Shown: positions 12,601 through 24,640 of the stretch, one piece after another
Layout: each line of letters starts with the position of its first letter
How positions within the stretch are numbered: the stretch's first letter is position 1
Assembly: GCA_021234155.1 (NCBI GenBank)
Contig: JAJEKV010000030.1
Location: forward strand, 13,382,381 to 13,446,380
DNA: 64,000 bases
Source: Isoetes taiwanensis
Lineage: Eukaryota > Streptophyta > Lycopodiopsida > Isoetales > Isoetaceae
Direction: 5' to 3'
The notes under the pieces: generated by a model
What the model was told of the DNA's origin: nothing
What the model saw: the letters and a program-made list of their open reading frames with translations, nothing else
Database searches by the model: none
Made by a program: the position numbers and the translations under genes

Positions 12601-13550
12601 TACATGCCTCAGCTTGCCAATCATTTATCTTCAAGTGCTTTAAGCCAAGAAGAAATCAGAAGTATCTAGACATCCCGAGGATCTTCCTATGCACAAATTT
12701 ATATGCAAAGACCTCACGCTACACCGCCATAAGCTCGCTTAAGGCAAGACCTGCCTCTACCTGATGGGATAGCTCTCCCGCCAAATTCTCAGCCTCTCAG
12801 CTTCTTCTTTTGGGATCGCTGGTGTCGCCTTTGATCCGACTACAAATACCCAGTGGAGACCGCCAAGAACCCACGCCTACCTGCATGGTTCCTTCTCCTA
12901 TGCTTCCTCATGCACTTCCACTTCCCCTGTGTTCCCCGACTGACATTTCCTTTTTGGAGACCAAGGTCATGGATGGTCATGCCGATGGACACCACCTCGT
13001 GATCTCGACGCGATCTCCTAAGTAATCCACGCTTTGTTCGGCCGTCACATTGGGAAGAAGGTGCCACTGATACCACCTCACACGAATTGGATCTACATTG
13101 CTAATGAGCATTATTATAAACGCCTTCCTACTGCGCTTCATGGTCTGGCTAATCTTCGTAATGCCACCACCTCCCCCTCGATCCTCACCCATCTTCAAGT
13201 GTGATTTTGCGCTACTCAAATGCATTTTGCTAAGCTCCCTAAATCGGGTACGCTTCATTTTCATCGCAATCCAAATGCCAGCCAAGTGCTCTTGGCCTCC
13301 TGCACTGCCTCCCTCATGGAATGTCGCACATTTCTTCCCGACGCCCACGCCTCTTGAAGACATGGTACGCCTCGCTTATTGATGCAGATCCCTCGCTCTT
13401 GGCCAAAACACCTCTTGCTCTTCAAACACGCCAGATCTCATTAGCCAAGCACTCATATCAGGCCTGGCCCACCCCGCGGAGGATCACTTTCGCATGCATG
13501 GCTTCCGCCTCGTAAAACTCCTTCCTCCTCTTCTACTCTCGAGTGTCGCT
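9700..13550 (+). other. Long 3' region between integrase and 3' LTR
   Basis: The region is 3.85 kb of C/T-rich plus-strand sequence with short frames of 60-130 codons on both strands and no domain I recognise. The composition matches the upstream gag region of the same element. Candidates include an envelope-like or extra ORF, a captured gene, or a second decayed insertion; I cannot choose. The overlapping frames at 10,282-10,581 and 12,977-13,382 show no conserved motif. Confidence 0.4.
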
Positions 13551-13562
13551 TTGGTGGGGAGG
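13551..13562 (+). promoter_or_regulatory. Polypurine tract of LTR element
   Basis: A purine run TGGTGGGGAGG ends exactly where similarity to the 5' LTR begins (TTAGTCC). This is the expected place for the plus-strand primer of reverse transcription. The LTR's first two bases, TG in the 5' copy, read GG here. Confidence 0.6.
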
Positions 13563-14139
13563 TTAGTCCCGTGCTCTCCTGCAGGCTGTGATCCGAGCCC
13601 ATGCATACGCATGTACTGTGTCAAGCTCAAGGGATCTCACGCCTACTTCTGCCACATCCAAGGCTCAAGAAGCATCAAGCAGCACACGCTAGCCAAAGCC
13701 TTTGGCCGCTGGATCAAGAGGCGCCGGGCCAGACAAGTGATCTGGCCTCGCCACCGCCAAGGCCAGCTGCGATTCTAGGCACTTCAAGAGGCACCGCCTA
13801 ACATTCCTCGGCATCTGTGCCTCCTCCGTGAAGTCGCACCCCAGATCGGGCCGTAGTGTCTATATCACCAAGGCCATTGTACTATATATATGAGTAGAGC
13901 TAGTACATGAGTTTTAGATGAGTTTTGAGTCTTGTCTCCTTCTCTATTGCGCAGAGCTCATGTATTTTCATCATTGATATCAAGGAAGCTTATCATCTTT
14001 CTCTCCTTTGTCCTGCTTTCTTCTTCTTCTTCTCTCTTGCAAATCCCAAGGACATAGTCCCTCTACTCTCCCCGCGAGGATCCACGGGTCCTCAAGAGGG
14101 CTGTCTTTCCAAAGAGTTCCCAACCTGCACTCCCAAACA
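13561..14139 (+). repeat. 3' LTR of Ty3/gypsy element
   Basis: This is a diverged direct repeat of 3,255-3,829. It holds the same TATA motif (ACTATATATATGAG near 13,880), GAGTTTTAGATGAG, CTATTGCGCAGAGC and GTTCCCAACCTGCACT blocks, and ends at AAACA. Most differences from the 5' copy are short indels. Confidence 0.85.
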
Positions 14140-14560
14140 CCGAAAATGGAAGCAGTGTTCTGAGATACTTCGGGAAATAAAACCCGAGGGATATCAACAG
14201 AAAAAAAGGCTTGGGGTGCAGACAATTCCAAACCAGGTAAATTTATCTTACCCATGGATTCAAAGAGATGTAGAAATCCAACACGCCTACATACTAGAAA
14301 GCTATCATGTTTCTTTTGCAGAATTGTTTGATGGAAAATAGGACATGATTGTATGTAGATGAATGGACCTTTGTAGTCGCGGAACCATCCTCCAATGTTC
14401 ATGCGGATGTGGGAAGAGACCCGCAAGTCTACTGTGCCACTATACTCAACCTTGGCAAAATGTACTCTGCATACACTTAGAGAAGCTGAGAGACAGCTTT
14501 GTAGTTGCCGCATCTAAAGGAACGAGGAGGATTCTCAGATTTTGATGCTGATATGCACTG
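14140..14560 (+). pseudogene. Decayed mobile-element ORF, downstream part
   Basis: Directly after the 3' LTR a plus-strand frame continues for about 65 codons (KWKQCSEILREIK, then a YPW block and an AYILESYHVSFAELF block). It is followed by a Cys-rich stretch near 14,395 (CSCGCGKRPASLLC). It has ordinary codon content unlike the C-rich retrotransposon. Its position suggests it is the rest of the ORF broken at 3,254. That link is inference; no clear target duplication was found. Confidence 0.35.
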
Positions 14561-15065
14561 CCAAAATTTGAAGTTGAAAATGACTCCCGCGTAACTAAAC
14601 TTGCTTATGAGAGGTGAAACCGCTGTGGGAGGGTATTTACTATAGAAAGAAGCCTCTTGGCCAAAGGTGATGTGTATGAGTTGTTGATAAACGAAGCCAA
14701 AGTCACTAGATTCTCTACTCAAATTTGTATATTCGAAAGTTCCCATGTGCCAGTATCAAGAAGGTGCTCGAATCAAGCGGCATGTGCTAGACCGTGCAGT
14801 ATGAGGAAAAGATTCTAGAAAACGTGCCCGGGTTTTATTTGATGAAGATAGTATGTCCGATGAAGAATAGTCAAACACATTCTTAAGGGGTTAGGAAATG
14901 ATTCAGAAATTTTGAATATGTTGTTGTGTCTTGCCTCGTTTGGGAATAATATAAGAAACTCAATTCCATGCTCGATTGTATTTTGATGTCTCTTGTTTCA
15001 ATGTAATATGTTTGCTTCTGATGTAATATGTAATTGTATTTTGATGTCCCTGATGTAACATGCCC

Positions 15066-15175
15066 CAGGTTCACCACATGTTTCACCACATGTGGTGACA
15101 CATGTGTTTCACCACATGTTTTACCACATGTGGTGACACATGTGTTTCACTACATGTTTCACCACGTATTTCACT
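15066..15175. repeat. CACCACATGTGGTG palindromic repeats
   Basis: Two 38 bp-spaced units (15,085-15,107 and 15,122-15,144) each carry CACCACATGTGGTG or its variant, then ACACATGTG. Further CACATGTTT half-units flank them. The core is a perfect dyad, so the array can form hairpins. Confidence 0.8.
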
Positions 15176-16755
15176 TTCTGTCTCTTCTCCCGACACAGAT
15201 AGATCCTTCACATTGAAATAGCCAAGAAATGAACAATTGAAGTAAAACTTTGTTTATATTAAAATGTCAAGAGAGGTTACATCATATACACAATAATACT
15301 ATTTCTAGGCTTTAGTTCTATGTTTTTTCATCACATTAATACAAATTTGACTCTCAGTGTCAAACATATTCAGCATTTTGTTGCTTTCGACATAACTTTG
15401 CACATTCCACCGCCTCTCAAAGAACCCCTGGCCAAACCTTTAGATCATTCATGAGGAAATTGCCATCTACTCGTTGGGCTCCACTGTTTGGACGAGATCA
15501 TGGTGTTTGGTGCATTGAGGTACCCTTGTGTCTAGCGTCATCAATGAGAAGCACGTTCTCTTTTGTGAAACCTAGAAATTAAAATCGAGACCTTTTTCGG
15601 TGCTTCAAAAAATTGGCATTTCCTTGTTAAATAAATTTGTGTTGGTAATCGACCGACTCCATATGAACTTGAATTTGTCCTTGTGTTTCATCAATGCTCC
15701 CTTAACTATGACTCTCAAGTTTTGAGCCCTGCAGAGCGGACCAAAGTGCTATATGAAAATTACGACCGCACCAATCTATGAACTCGCCCAGCTGGTCTAG
15801 TTACTACCCACTTGGTTCTGTTAGAGATCAACTTAACATCATCTTCTTTGCGAGGGTATGGACTCACTCTTGTCATAGCTTTTACCCGAACTCCATTGTA
15901 GTAAAAACAAGCAGGATTGGGCTTAACCTTGTAGTCTTACGCATGGACGAGTTGGTGCGGTGGCTGAAACTTCAGCATTTTCTGGTGCAGGCTGGGAAAC
16001 TTATGCTTCAACATCTCTTCGTGCAGGGCTGGAAACTTCGCCCGAAATGTCTTGGAGGTGTCTTTTGCTTGGAATTACGCTTTTTCTTTCGAGACACTTC
16101 CAACTACAAAAATTTAACGGTCGGTAACTATATGGGTCAAATTAAAAAAGAAGACAGGCACAAAAGGTTGGAAGTTACCTTGTGACTTACATTCACCGAA
16201 ACGATTTGTTCGGATCATAACCCGATGCATCTGGTTGTAGTTGACATTGGTGTGAGCATGACTTAATGCATCCGTTGATCTCAAGGCGTTATTGTTGTCC
16301 GCTTGGAGCACCTATCGAGCTTGACTTGATGCACCTACTGATTTGTTGACATCTACCATTTGTCCCACTTCCAGAACCTCCCCGATGCATCTTCCGATTT
16401 GCCCGAAGTTTCTATCATTGTCTAATGTTTTCGAAGGGGTGTGAGTGTCTTGTCCCCCCTAATCCCACATTGTACATCTATATCTACAAAGTAGGGATGA
16501 AGAAGTAAGCTACATATCCCAATTGCATCAAACAAGACTTGGTTACCTTTTTGAGGGTAGAAAATAATTCCCTTTTGGTGTGCTAGATGGACTCACATAG
16601 TCATTGCCACCGGTATGAACAGCTTAGACTTGAATTAGTAAACGGCACCATGCTCTGCAAACCTGGAATTGAATCACAATTGGTTGTAACTATACTTTGG
16701 TTTTTTAACTAAGCTCCAGACTTTTTACTCTCTTTACGATGTTCTGTTTTTATAT

Positions 16756-16808
16756 ATCTAAAGTGTCCCTTAAAATGAGCGGCGATCTCATCCCGGGGCA
16801 CTTTAGAT
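16756..16808. repeat. Hairpin 1 of a related pair
   Basis: The arms ATCTAAAGTG (16,756-16,765) and CACTTTAGAT (16,799-16,808) are perfect complements, with CCC and GGG able to extend the stem. The loop contains TGAGCGGCGATCTCATCC, which recurs in hairpin 2. Confidence 0.75.
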
Positions 16809-16893
16809 ACACAAAAAGCGAAGAAAAAAAAGAAACTAAGCCAGCCGGGATCTTGTTTTATGTCGGGCTTACTCCTTTTCGAGTTTCACATTC

Positions 16894-16947
16894 GTATCTA
16901 ATTAAGCCACTTGAGCGGCGATGTCATCCTAGGGGCAAATTAGATAC
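16894..16947. repeat. Hairpin 2 of a related pair
   Basis: The arms GTATCTAATT (16,894-16,903) and AATTAGATAC (16,938-16,947) are perfect complements. The loop TGAGCGGCGATGTCATCC matches hairpin 1 at all but one base, while the stems differ in a matched way. Downstream ACTAAGCCAG and CTTACTC..TTTTCGAG blocks are also shared, so the unit is a diverged tandem duplication of about 138 bp. Confidence 0.75.
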
Positions 16948-17769
16948 AATAAACAAAAACGAAGGAGACTAAGCCAGACTTACTCTCTTTTCGAGCTACC
17001 TATAAGTGCTCACACAGAAGTGCCTCCCGAGCTTGAAGTTGCTTTTGATCCTCCCTACTCACACCTAAGGCTTGTACCCATGTAGAAAATTCATGACAAT
17101 GAGTTCTCAATACAGCGATTACAAATCACTGCAAAGTGAACATAAATTTGTCAATGAGAATACAATTATACTAAGCACTTCAGGAATTTTGTTATGAAGT
17201 ACCTCAAGAGGCCGGAAGGCATGGAAGATGGTATTGGTATTTGCATTCAAAGAATCAAAGTTGGTAGTGGTTTCCCCATCCACCGGAGGATCTTGCCACG
17301 AAATGGACAACCACTACCATAATCTTCAGCCTTATCAAGGTCCGGAAGTAGTGGATCCAAGACAAATAAAGGAAGATGGTCCTTGCAAGGCGTAAACCTC
17401 TCTAACCTTGGTTCCAAACTTTTCAATCTTGTTGTATCCGCTTCCCCGGGCGACAGCAGATTAAACTCCTCGATTTTTGTGCGCTCAAGTTACGTAATAG
17501 TTCCTTCATTTCGGCCTGTGTATCTTGGCATATAGCCCAAATACCGTCTGCGACTTGGTTTATCCTTAATCATTCCTTCCCATTTTTTTTTAAATCTTTA
17601 TTCATCTTCTGGTGCGGAACTCAAGTTGTTTAACCTTCATTTGTAGCACTGCGTGCTTTGATCACAAGTTTGCAACCTTGCCTTTAATCAATCACTTCTG
17701 ATCTTGTAGAGTTGATCCATTCTCACGGTGTCCTGTTGAATTCATCCGAAAAGTAATCCAAGGTTAGTA

Positions 17770-18250
17770 CCACATGACACAACAGGCACCACTTTACACA
17801 CCACAAATTCCATCATGACAAACTTTGCACCACAAATGGCGTCATATTCACCACATGTGGTGTGTCATGGCACCAAACTGGTGCCATATGCCACCCACAT
17901 ATGGCACCACAATGCACCCAAGGCACCACATATGGCAATCCATTGCCGCACCACAAATGGCGTCCAAAGACACCACATGTGGTGCAAAATGTGATCCATA
18001 GTGGTGCCACATTAGACACCACATGTGGCACCACAATGCCGTAAAGGCACCACATCCGCAGCATCCACCACCCCATATGTGGCGCATGGTGCAATATTTA
18101 GCGCAGCAGTTAAGTATCACCATATCTAACATCACATATGACACTAAGTATAGAAACATATGGAAGCCAATTCACTATTCAGAAAAGGTACCACGTTTGG
18201 TACTATATGTGACACTACATATGCTACAAACTACATTATTAACATATAAT
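17770..18250. repeat. CACCACATGTGG / CACCACATATGG array
   Basis: Imperfect repeats of CACCACATGTGGYG and CACCACATATGGC with spacers of 15-40 bp (for example near 17,851, 17,919, 17,950, 17,972 and 18,018). They are dyad-symmetric around CACATGTG or CATATG. Both strands show open frames with reiterated His-Met-Trp or Cys-Gly peptides, which are translation artefacts of the repeat. Confidence 0.75.
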
Positions 18251-19509
18251 TGGCACCATATGATACGTCCTCTAACACATTTGGAGCTACATACTCAAAC
18301 GGAACTGAAATTATCCACCACAACTTCGAAACTAGCGGCACAAATTTCCTACACATAACTTACAACACACCCAAATGAAGAAGTAAATGGTGTACCGGAT
18401 TGTTCAAGCATGCTAGACCTTGCTTGGAAAATAACGGTTCCAATATTAAATTGCATCATATGGTGGTTCCGGAAGAAGGGGGTTGAAAAGTACCTATTTT
18501 TTCAGTGATTTTCCCCGAGATTCTTCTTACATCTTTAGGAGGCTTGAATTGTGGCCTAGTCATTTCAAGAGAGGAAGCATCATCTGTGGCATGTTGCTCT
18601 CGCTTCCTCACTATTTGAAATGCTTGCATTCTTCCTCTTCGTTGGGACGGGACTGAGAGACTTGGACTCTTTTTCTCTTAATTGTTGCCGGAAACTCAAC
18701 CAGTTTATTTCTTTTCCTTTTGTGTGAAGGTAATACATAATGACCATAGTCATGAGGCCATGCCTCCCCGTGCACACTTCACCTCGTGATTTTTTTGTAA
18801 GGGCACATATATTCATTATACCTCTCCTTGCTCAGATTCTTCAACCTTGCATGATGAAACAAAACAATATTCTAAACAACAGAGAATCATGGGCATCCCA
18901 GAATCTAGAATGCAACCCACCGTAAGTGGATTTTCCTAATACTTTCTGGTGCCCAAACGGACTCGATTTCTTCTTGTGTGGCGTAATGCTTTTCTTTGCA
19001 CGTACATTTCCTTGTAGGTGTATCCGGTGGCATTCAAGTCCGTATGATCGAGAACCATTTAATCGATCTTCTTGCGAAATCGAAATGGTCTTGCCGGATT
19101 AAGGGAGAGGATCGAGTTTTTGAGGGAAAATGAAAATTGAGAATCGAAAATGGTCTTGCGGATTAAGGGGAAAGCGTGATCGAGTTTTTGAGGAAAATGA
19201 TCGTATGCGTTCTTGAATAAGCCCGAATAAGACTGAAAAGGACAAAATTTTGAATAAGTAATCATGTGTATTTTTGAAAAAATAACTCCCTCTCCCACTA
19301 CAAATTCGGTAGTTCCCACCACACTTAGCACCCAAAAATGTAGTGCTAAAATGCACGTTTTTGTTCCACTACAACATGCTTTCACCCACTCGTGAGTCGA
19401 GAAAGCCAGCGAAAACTCAATATACAAGTATATTCATTACAAAATGTTTAATACATTTGTTCACGTTTGTTTACAATATTCACACAATTTGACTATCTGA
19501 AAGCAGAGG

Positions 19510-20165
19510 TCACTCTTCTTGTTCACCAAAATATTTGTCGTCCATAGCTTTCATGATCGCCTTGCTCTCTGGATCGGGTTCCGTGAGGCTCGGATAGTTC
19601 CTAATCACATCGGCGACAAGAATGGCAAAGAGGGATTCCGCCAAGACAGGACAAAGTCCGAAGGACAACCACCTATCCGTCTCATACTCTTCAGGTCGAT
19701 ATGCCTTAGCAAGGATTGTATTTTGCGAGTTATGATAGCACTTGTAGGCGGAGTCGTCTATGATCAGCGTGTTGTGTTTGCCATAGTCCTGGAATTGCTC
19801 ATAAACCCTGTCCAGCCTTTTCACCATAATAGGCTTCCCCTTTGTGATGGCTGGATCGGCGGTCCCGACACATGCTTTCGACCCTTTCGTTTCCCCAAAC
19901 GAACTTGAACTTCAAAGCGGAAGGCCGAGAACACCAAGAACATTGACAATATTTTTCTTTGCCATACAAGACCATATGCCCGCCGAATCCCGTTCCGGGC
20001 ACCATTCAACAATTTCCTTTGCTCTAGGCCTCCGGATACACTATTTTTATGCTCCGTTTTAGATTCCGGGATCTGGGGTGTTAAGCTTCGGGGGCGTCTT
20101 TATCGTGGTATCTGCAGCTAATACTCCATTGACGTCAAAATATTACAAGCTTGGCGGGACAAATT
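19510..20165 (-). pseudogene. FCP1/NLI-interacting-factor phosphatase-like domain (A)
   Basis: The FCP1 domain is a HAD-superfamily fold that removes phosphate from proteins such as the RNA polymerase II CTD. Seen here in order: the first motif FDVNGVL (near 20,130, one base out of frame with what precedes it); a block resembling RPRAKEIVEWC then WSCMAKKNIVN (20,040-19,930); and the last motif KHNTLIIDDSAYKC (near 19,770) followed by D-R-W-L. The usual D-x-D of motif 1 reads D-V-N, so the general acid/base Asp is replaced by Asn. That predicts weak or no phosphatase activity, though some plant relatives also carry N there. Frameshifts make this copy inactive. Confidence 0.7.
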
Positions 20166-22122
20166 TGATCCCGGTTGGAGTTTGGCTCTGACCATATTTC
20201 CTCGTTCATCGGGATCCATATCGGATCATTATCTTTTGGGTCCTTTTAAGCCGTGGCGGTGTCTTGCTCGGATTGTCTTTGGGGAGTGCATTGTCCTCCT
20301 CGCGACGTGAACCGCCGCTAGATATTGACAATGATCCGGAGTCGTTGACATGGAACTCCCTGAAATGATGACATCTGTCGAGAAGGAACGAGTTTTCGAC
20401 TTCATGATCGAGAATGAAAAGAAAAGAGAGCAAAGTAAACTCACCTCAATCTCAGATTCTCAAGAATGTGTTCGGCAGCATTCTGGTCTAAACCTTCGAC
20501 ATTCTCGTCTCCGTCAGCTTTGTCTCCCTCGCTCCCAGGTTTGTCTTCGTCCTCGTCGTCTTTACTGCTTCCATTTGTCTTCCTCCCCTTGAAATGCTCA
20601 TGAAGCAGATCCAGGTATGACCGAATGGTTTCAACCATGTCCTTATTTCTAAGCACGGGTATAGGTTTCATTCCAAAAAGCATAGCCCCCTGAGAGAACA
20701 GGCCATTCATGTACCACTCGCATACAATTTGATCTTCCTCGACCAAGCTGGTTATGAAGTACTTGATAACTCTTGGCCGGATAGGAATTCTATGTATAGG
20801 ACCTGTCGCACCATCTTTGCTGACTTTGTCCATCGATGGAACATCCTCCATAAATCTGCCGCCCTTCCAAGGTTCCATCTGCTCTTGAGAGATCATGAAC
20901 CTGTCGAGATAATGATGTTCGCTAGACCACCACTTATCCAGGTCTATAGCCGATCTTGAAATCAAAACCAAAACTATATTGGCAAAGCTTGGTGCCTTCG
21001 GCAAGCCAAGTCTACACTCATGTTCAAGTTCGGTATATGGAGTACATGATCTTGTTGGTGAAGTTAATATCACCGCCCATTGGGAGACAAAGCGGTTATT
21101 GTCCGATGCGAACAAGGAACCGAAAGTATCCGTGTCGGTCATGTCCGAACACGTCTTGTACCACTTGCTCTATGTCGTCAGCTTTGTCATAAAAAGGGTG
21201 GGTCTTGATCATATTGATGGCAAATAGTGCCACGGGTCCAGTGCCGCCTGCACCACCAAATCCCTTGTGTCCCAAAGTTACCGAAAATGGAGGGAGCTAG
21301 CGTCGCCTTAAATGGGACCACCCCAATCCAAAGCTTCCTCTTCAGAATTGCCATAGCACGTTCAGGGAAAGGAAGGGTTTTGACGTTACGCTTCAGCTTG
21401 GTGTTGATGTAGGGTTGACATAGACGGTTCAATTCCTTCATGTCTTCCTCATCAAGGGCAGCCTTTTCCTTGTAATAATCAAAATCATGGTATTCATTAG
21501 ATGCAACGTTGCAGAACTCCGTGATGCCTTCTTCTAACGCACGCTGTCTCTTTAGGACTGTGGCATAATCCTTTGCGTCCTGCATTTTAGAACTCCTAGT
21601 CTTCCTTAGCAGGATTGTTCCATCCAAGATTCTGCCTTGTAGGTCAAGCGTTTCTTTGTCCGTCAGGCCCTGTATCCTCTTCATGAACTGCTTGTCGAAC
21701 AACTTGGGGTCCGGCCTGGATGGAAATTCTCCATTGCTGTCCTTCAGCTTGCCTCTTGTCCATTGAGCCCATATCTCAGTCCATTTCTCCCAGACCGCCT
21801 CAGTGCTAAGAATGAGGTCATATTGGTCTGAGAGAGACTCCCTGCCCTTCCTTGGTGTTCTCTTCTTCTTCTCCTCTTCATCCTCTCCCTCATCATCTTC
21901 CTGGCCCTCCAGCAGAACATATCTGCAGAGTTTCTCAAAGGTCTTCCACTTATCCGAGGGAGCCCTGTTTCTTTTAGGACGCTGAGGACAACCCTGCTTT
22001 CCACTGTTGCCTAGCATGTATGATCTGGTCAGGATAAGGGTGGCATTCAATCAATGTCCCAATGTCAGAGCATGAAAGTATCTACAAACACCCGAAGTAA
22101 ACACTAAATAGTAGCCCCGGGG

Positions 22123-22267
22123 TTTCTCGACTCGCGAGTCGAGAAAGTCCCTTGAATGTCTAATTTTCTTTTACTTCTCTGGATTTTCTCGACTCGCGAG
22201 TCGAGAAAGCTCTGCATCCTTTCATTTTCTGTGTTCCCCTGGCTTTCTCGACTCGCGAGTCGAGAAA
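22123..22267. repeat. Three CTCGACTCGCGAGTCGAG palindromes, copy A
   Basis: Three perfect 24 bp dyads, the core flanked by TTT and AAA, sit at 22,123-22,146, 22,185-22,208 and 22,244-22,267. They are spaced about 60 bp apart with CTCTGCATCCTTTCATTTTC-type spacers. They lie just upstream of the first coding exon of copy A, in what should be an intron or leader. Confidence 0.95.
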
Positions 22268-23049
22268 CCCCAGTGATAATCGGGAAATGTTAGGATGGTA
22301 GGGCTTTCACAAGGCACCCAAAGATTTAACTATCATAGATAACCACTACAAAACCACTGTGATAGTGGTTTTCCATGCAAAAATAATTTTCCTTAATAAA
22401 ATCCACCTATTATAGTGGTTTTTAGAATGGAACTATGGTTTTGCATGCTAGTTTATACTCTTATGTGGTTAATTGAGACTGATGAAGGTTTTTATCCCGG
22501 TCTTTGCTACGAGTTTGGCATGTCATAGTGGTTAATTATGCAATTTGCAACATTGAGAGTAAGAAAGTAATGTTTAATAGTTTTTTTATACACGTAGATG
22601 GTTTGGGAGTGGTTTTAACTGGCAATAATTCAATGTTCATATATATGGTTTAACAAAGCCCTTTTATTTGTGATTTTTCATTTGGATTCTTTAAGCAAGC
22701 ACGGCTTGCCAAAATGTTAGTGGTTTTTGACTGGAAATACTATAATGTTTCTAGACATAGTTTAACAATGTCTTTTTATCTGAGATTTTTCATCGTAATT
22801 TTTTAGGCTAACATGAGTTGCCAAATTGTTAGTGGCTTTTAACATGGTTTAGTGGTTGACTTTTTCACTTTCCTGTTGAGAAAGAATGCTAGTGGTTTTA
22901 CATCTAATTTCCTAGGGTAATATGATTCTAAACTTCTTAATGGTTTTTTACATGGTTTTGTTGGTCGATCTTTGTAACATGGTCTATGCTCGAGTTTTTT
23001 TTTTTAATGGTATTTTATAGTGGTATTATCCAATCTTAATGAGCATATT

Positions 23050-24640
23050 TCGGAGGTATTAAGTACACCATTCATTCCCTACATACTAATATCAAGGATG
23101 TTGAGGGAAGAGAGTTATGACTCATGTTGTTCACATTGTCATTTGTTGTAGTTGAATTCATTGCTAATAATCATCATCTAAGTGAGCAGTGTGTGTGAAT
23201 ATCAACCACTGGTTCAATAGTAAAAATGCATTTAGGTCTGGTTGTGTCTGACTATGAACCATTGATTCAACGATAACAATACATAGGTGCTCAATAATGT
23301 TTGACGTTCGGTCTATCATTAAAAAGGTTTGAGATAATGATATACATTTTGCTCCGGAGGGGAAGGAAGCCATAAATAGTTTCTATGTGTGAAAATAATT
23401 CAAACCAAATTTGCCTTTTTCAACAAGACCATCATGTTGAAGTAGTTATGAAATACTTGTATTTCACTGAGTGATCCACTTAGTTATGCCATAACACATT
23501 TATGGCCTTCGAGTCTAGGCATATTAAACAGCATATTCCCTCTCACACAATCTGGGCGAGAATTTTTTTTAAGAAACTGATGTGGAGGACTGAGTGCTAA
23601 TTACCTTAACATTTAGCTATTTTCCCATTGAGTGTGGTGTTAGATTGATTTATTTTAGCCTGCAACATATGCACGGGCAAAAATTAAGTCTCAAAACCAC
23701 ATAGTCAGTGTGAAGACATCAAACTGATTTTGTAGTTGTGGATTTGCATTCATTATCTTTTGGTATTATTATTTTAAATGTTAAAGTTTGTTTCTTCTAG
23801 ATCATTTGTGATCTTGAGAAAAAAACAAATGAAAGTAATGTAGGGTTAAATAATATTTTAATTCAATGATGTAGTTCATTCTTAAAAGCATGTGGTTTAT
23901 GCACAATCACATTTATCTCGATGACATACAACATGATTGGAAATGGTCTAGACAAACATAGTCTGACTGGCCTGGTATGTGAAAATAGGCGAATACAAAA
24001 CTCAATCATGGCATGTGGAAATAGACGAATGACCTGAACCAGGCAATTCAAAAACATTCCGTGGCATATGAAAACAGGTGAATAAAAGAGAGACCTAAAT
24101 CAGGCAACCGAAAGTATTATCCTACAGTAATATCCATGTTAAGAGTATTATCCTACAATATTCTACCTCATTGTACCATTGTGGTATTTAAGTACTCGTC
24201 TACATGCTCTCAATAAAAAGATACAATTTACTTACCTTGGGTTAATGTTGACACTTTGTACAACCAGAACGGATGGAAGGAGAAGAGCATTGGATGGACA
24301 GAAAAGAGTATTGGCTCAATGGGGTTTTGACTTGGCTTGTGAATGATCTGGCAGTTTTTCTGTCTCCAAGTTGCTAGCTTCCCCAGGAATTATATTTTTG
24401 GACTGCGTTAGTTGATCTCAGCTTTCCAGATTGGCACAGAGAATTAAACAAGACAAGCCTTCAGAAAATACATGCGAGGATATGAAAGTACATTCTCTCT
24501 TCACATTCTATTACTGCTGCAGAAATGATATTATTGAAATTACAAGTAAAATACCTGAAAATGGCGTTCATTGACAATAAAAGAGCAGCTTCTAACACCT
24601 GTGGCTGATGCAAAACCCGCAACTAAGCCAAAGCATTTTC
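23050..24640. other. CACTA interior without a recognisable gene
   Basis: About 1.6 kb of AT-rich sequence. The frames at 23,164-23,373 and 23,863-24,057 show no motif. Phrases such as ATGTGAAAATAGGCGAAT recur three times at 23,978-24,085, a short local repeat. Confidence 0.5.

Larger units (their letters stand above)
3255..14139 (+). mobile_element. Ty3/gypsy LTR retrotransposon, decayed
   Basis: The element is about 10.9 kb with two ~577 bp LTRs and plus-strand coding order RT, RNase H, zinc-binding integrase, integrase core. That order defines Ty3/gypsy rather than Ty1/copia. The whole pol region is fragmented by frameshifts and stops, so it is non-autonomous today. About 3.9 kb of sequence without recognisable domains lies between the end of integrase (~9,680) and the polypurine tract, an unusually long 3' region. 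LTR divergence is high, including many small indels, so either the insertion is old or the sequence carries many errors. It interrupts an older mobile-element ORF (2,390-3,254 and 14,140-14,560). Confidence 0.85.
15180..17760. other. No recognisable gene; hairpin pair inside
   Basis: About 2.6 kb without a supported gene. The frame at 15,778-16,185 has no known motif. Near 16,220-16,400 a GATGCAYC phrase recurs several times, as a weak dispersed repeat. Two related hairpins are listed separately. Confidence 0.5.
18580..22308 (-). pseudogene. FCP1/NIF-domain gene, copy A (5'-truncated)
   Basis: A minus-strand spliced gene copy. From N to C terminus: a frame at 22,050-21,187 with an acidic-basic linker (EGQEDDEGEDEEEKKKR) and a helical, charged region; a frame at 21,142-20,441 (YLDRFMISQEQME, IPIRPRVIKYFITSLVEED) ending in an acidic tail; the FCP1-like domain at ~20,165-19,510; and a last exon at 18,816-18,580. 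It is about 93-95% alike to copy B by eye between 18,707 and 22,308. Similarity to B stops at 22,308, just before the CACTA end at 22,344, so its 5' part is missing. Several single-base indels break the frame. The N-terminal region is of unknown function. Confidence 0.7.
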
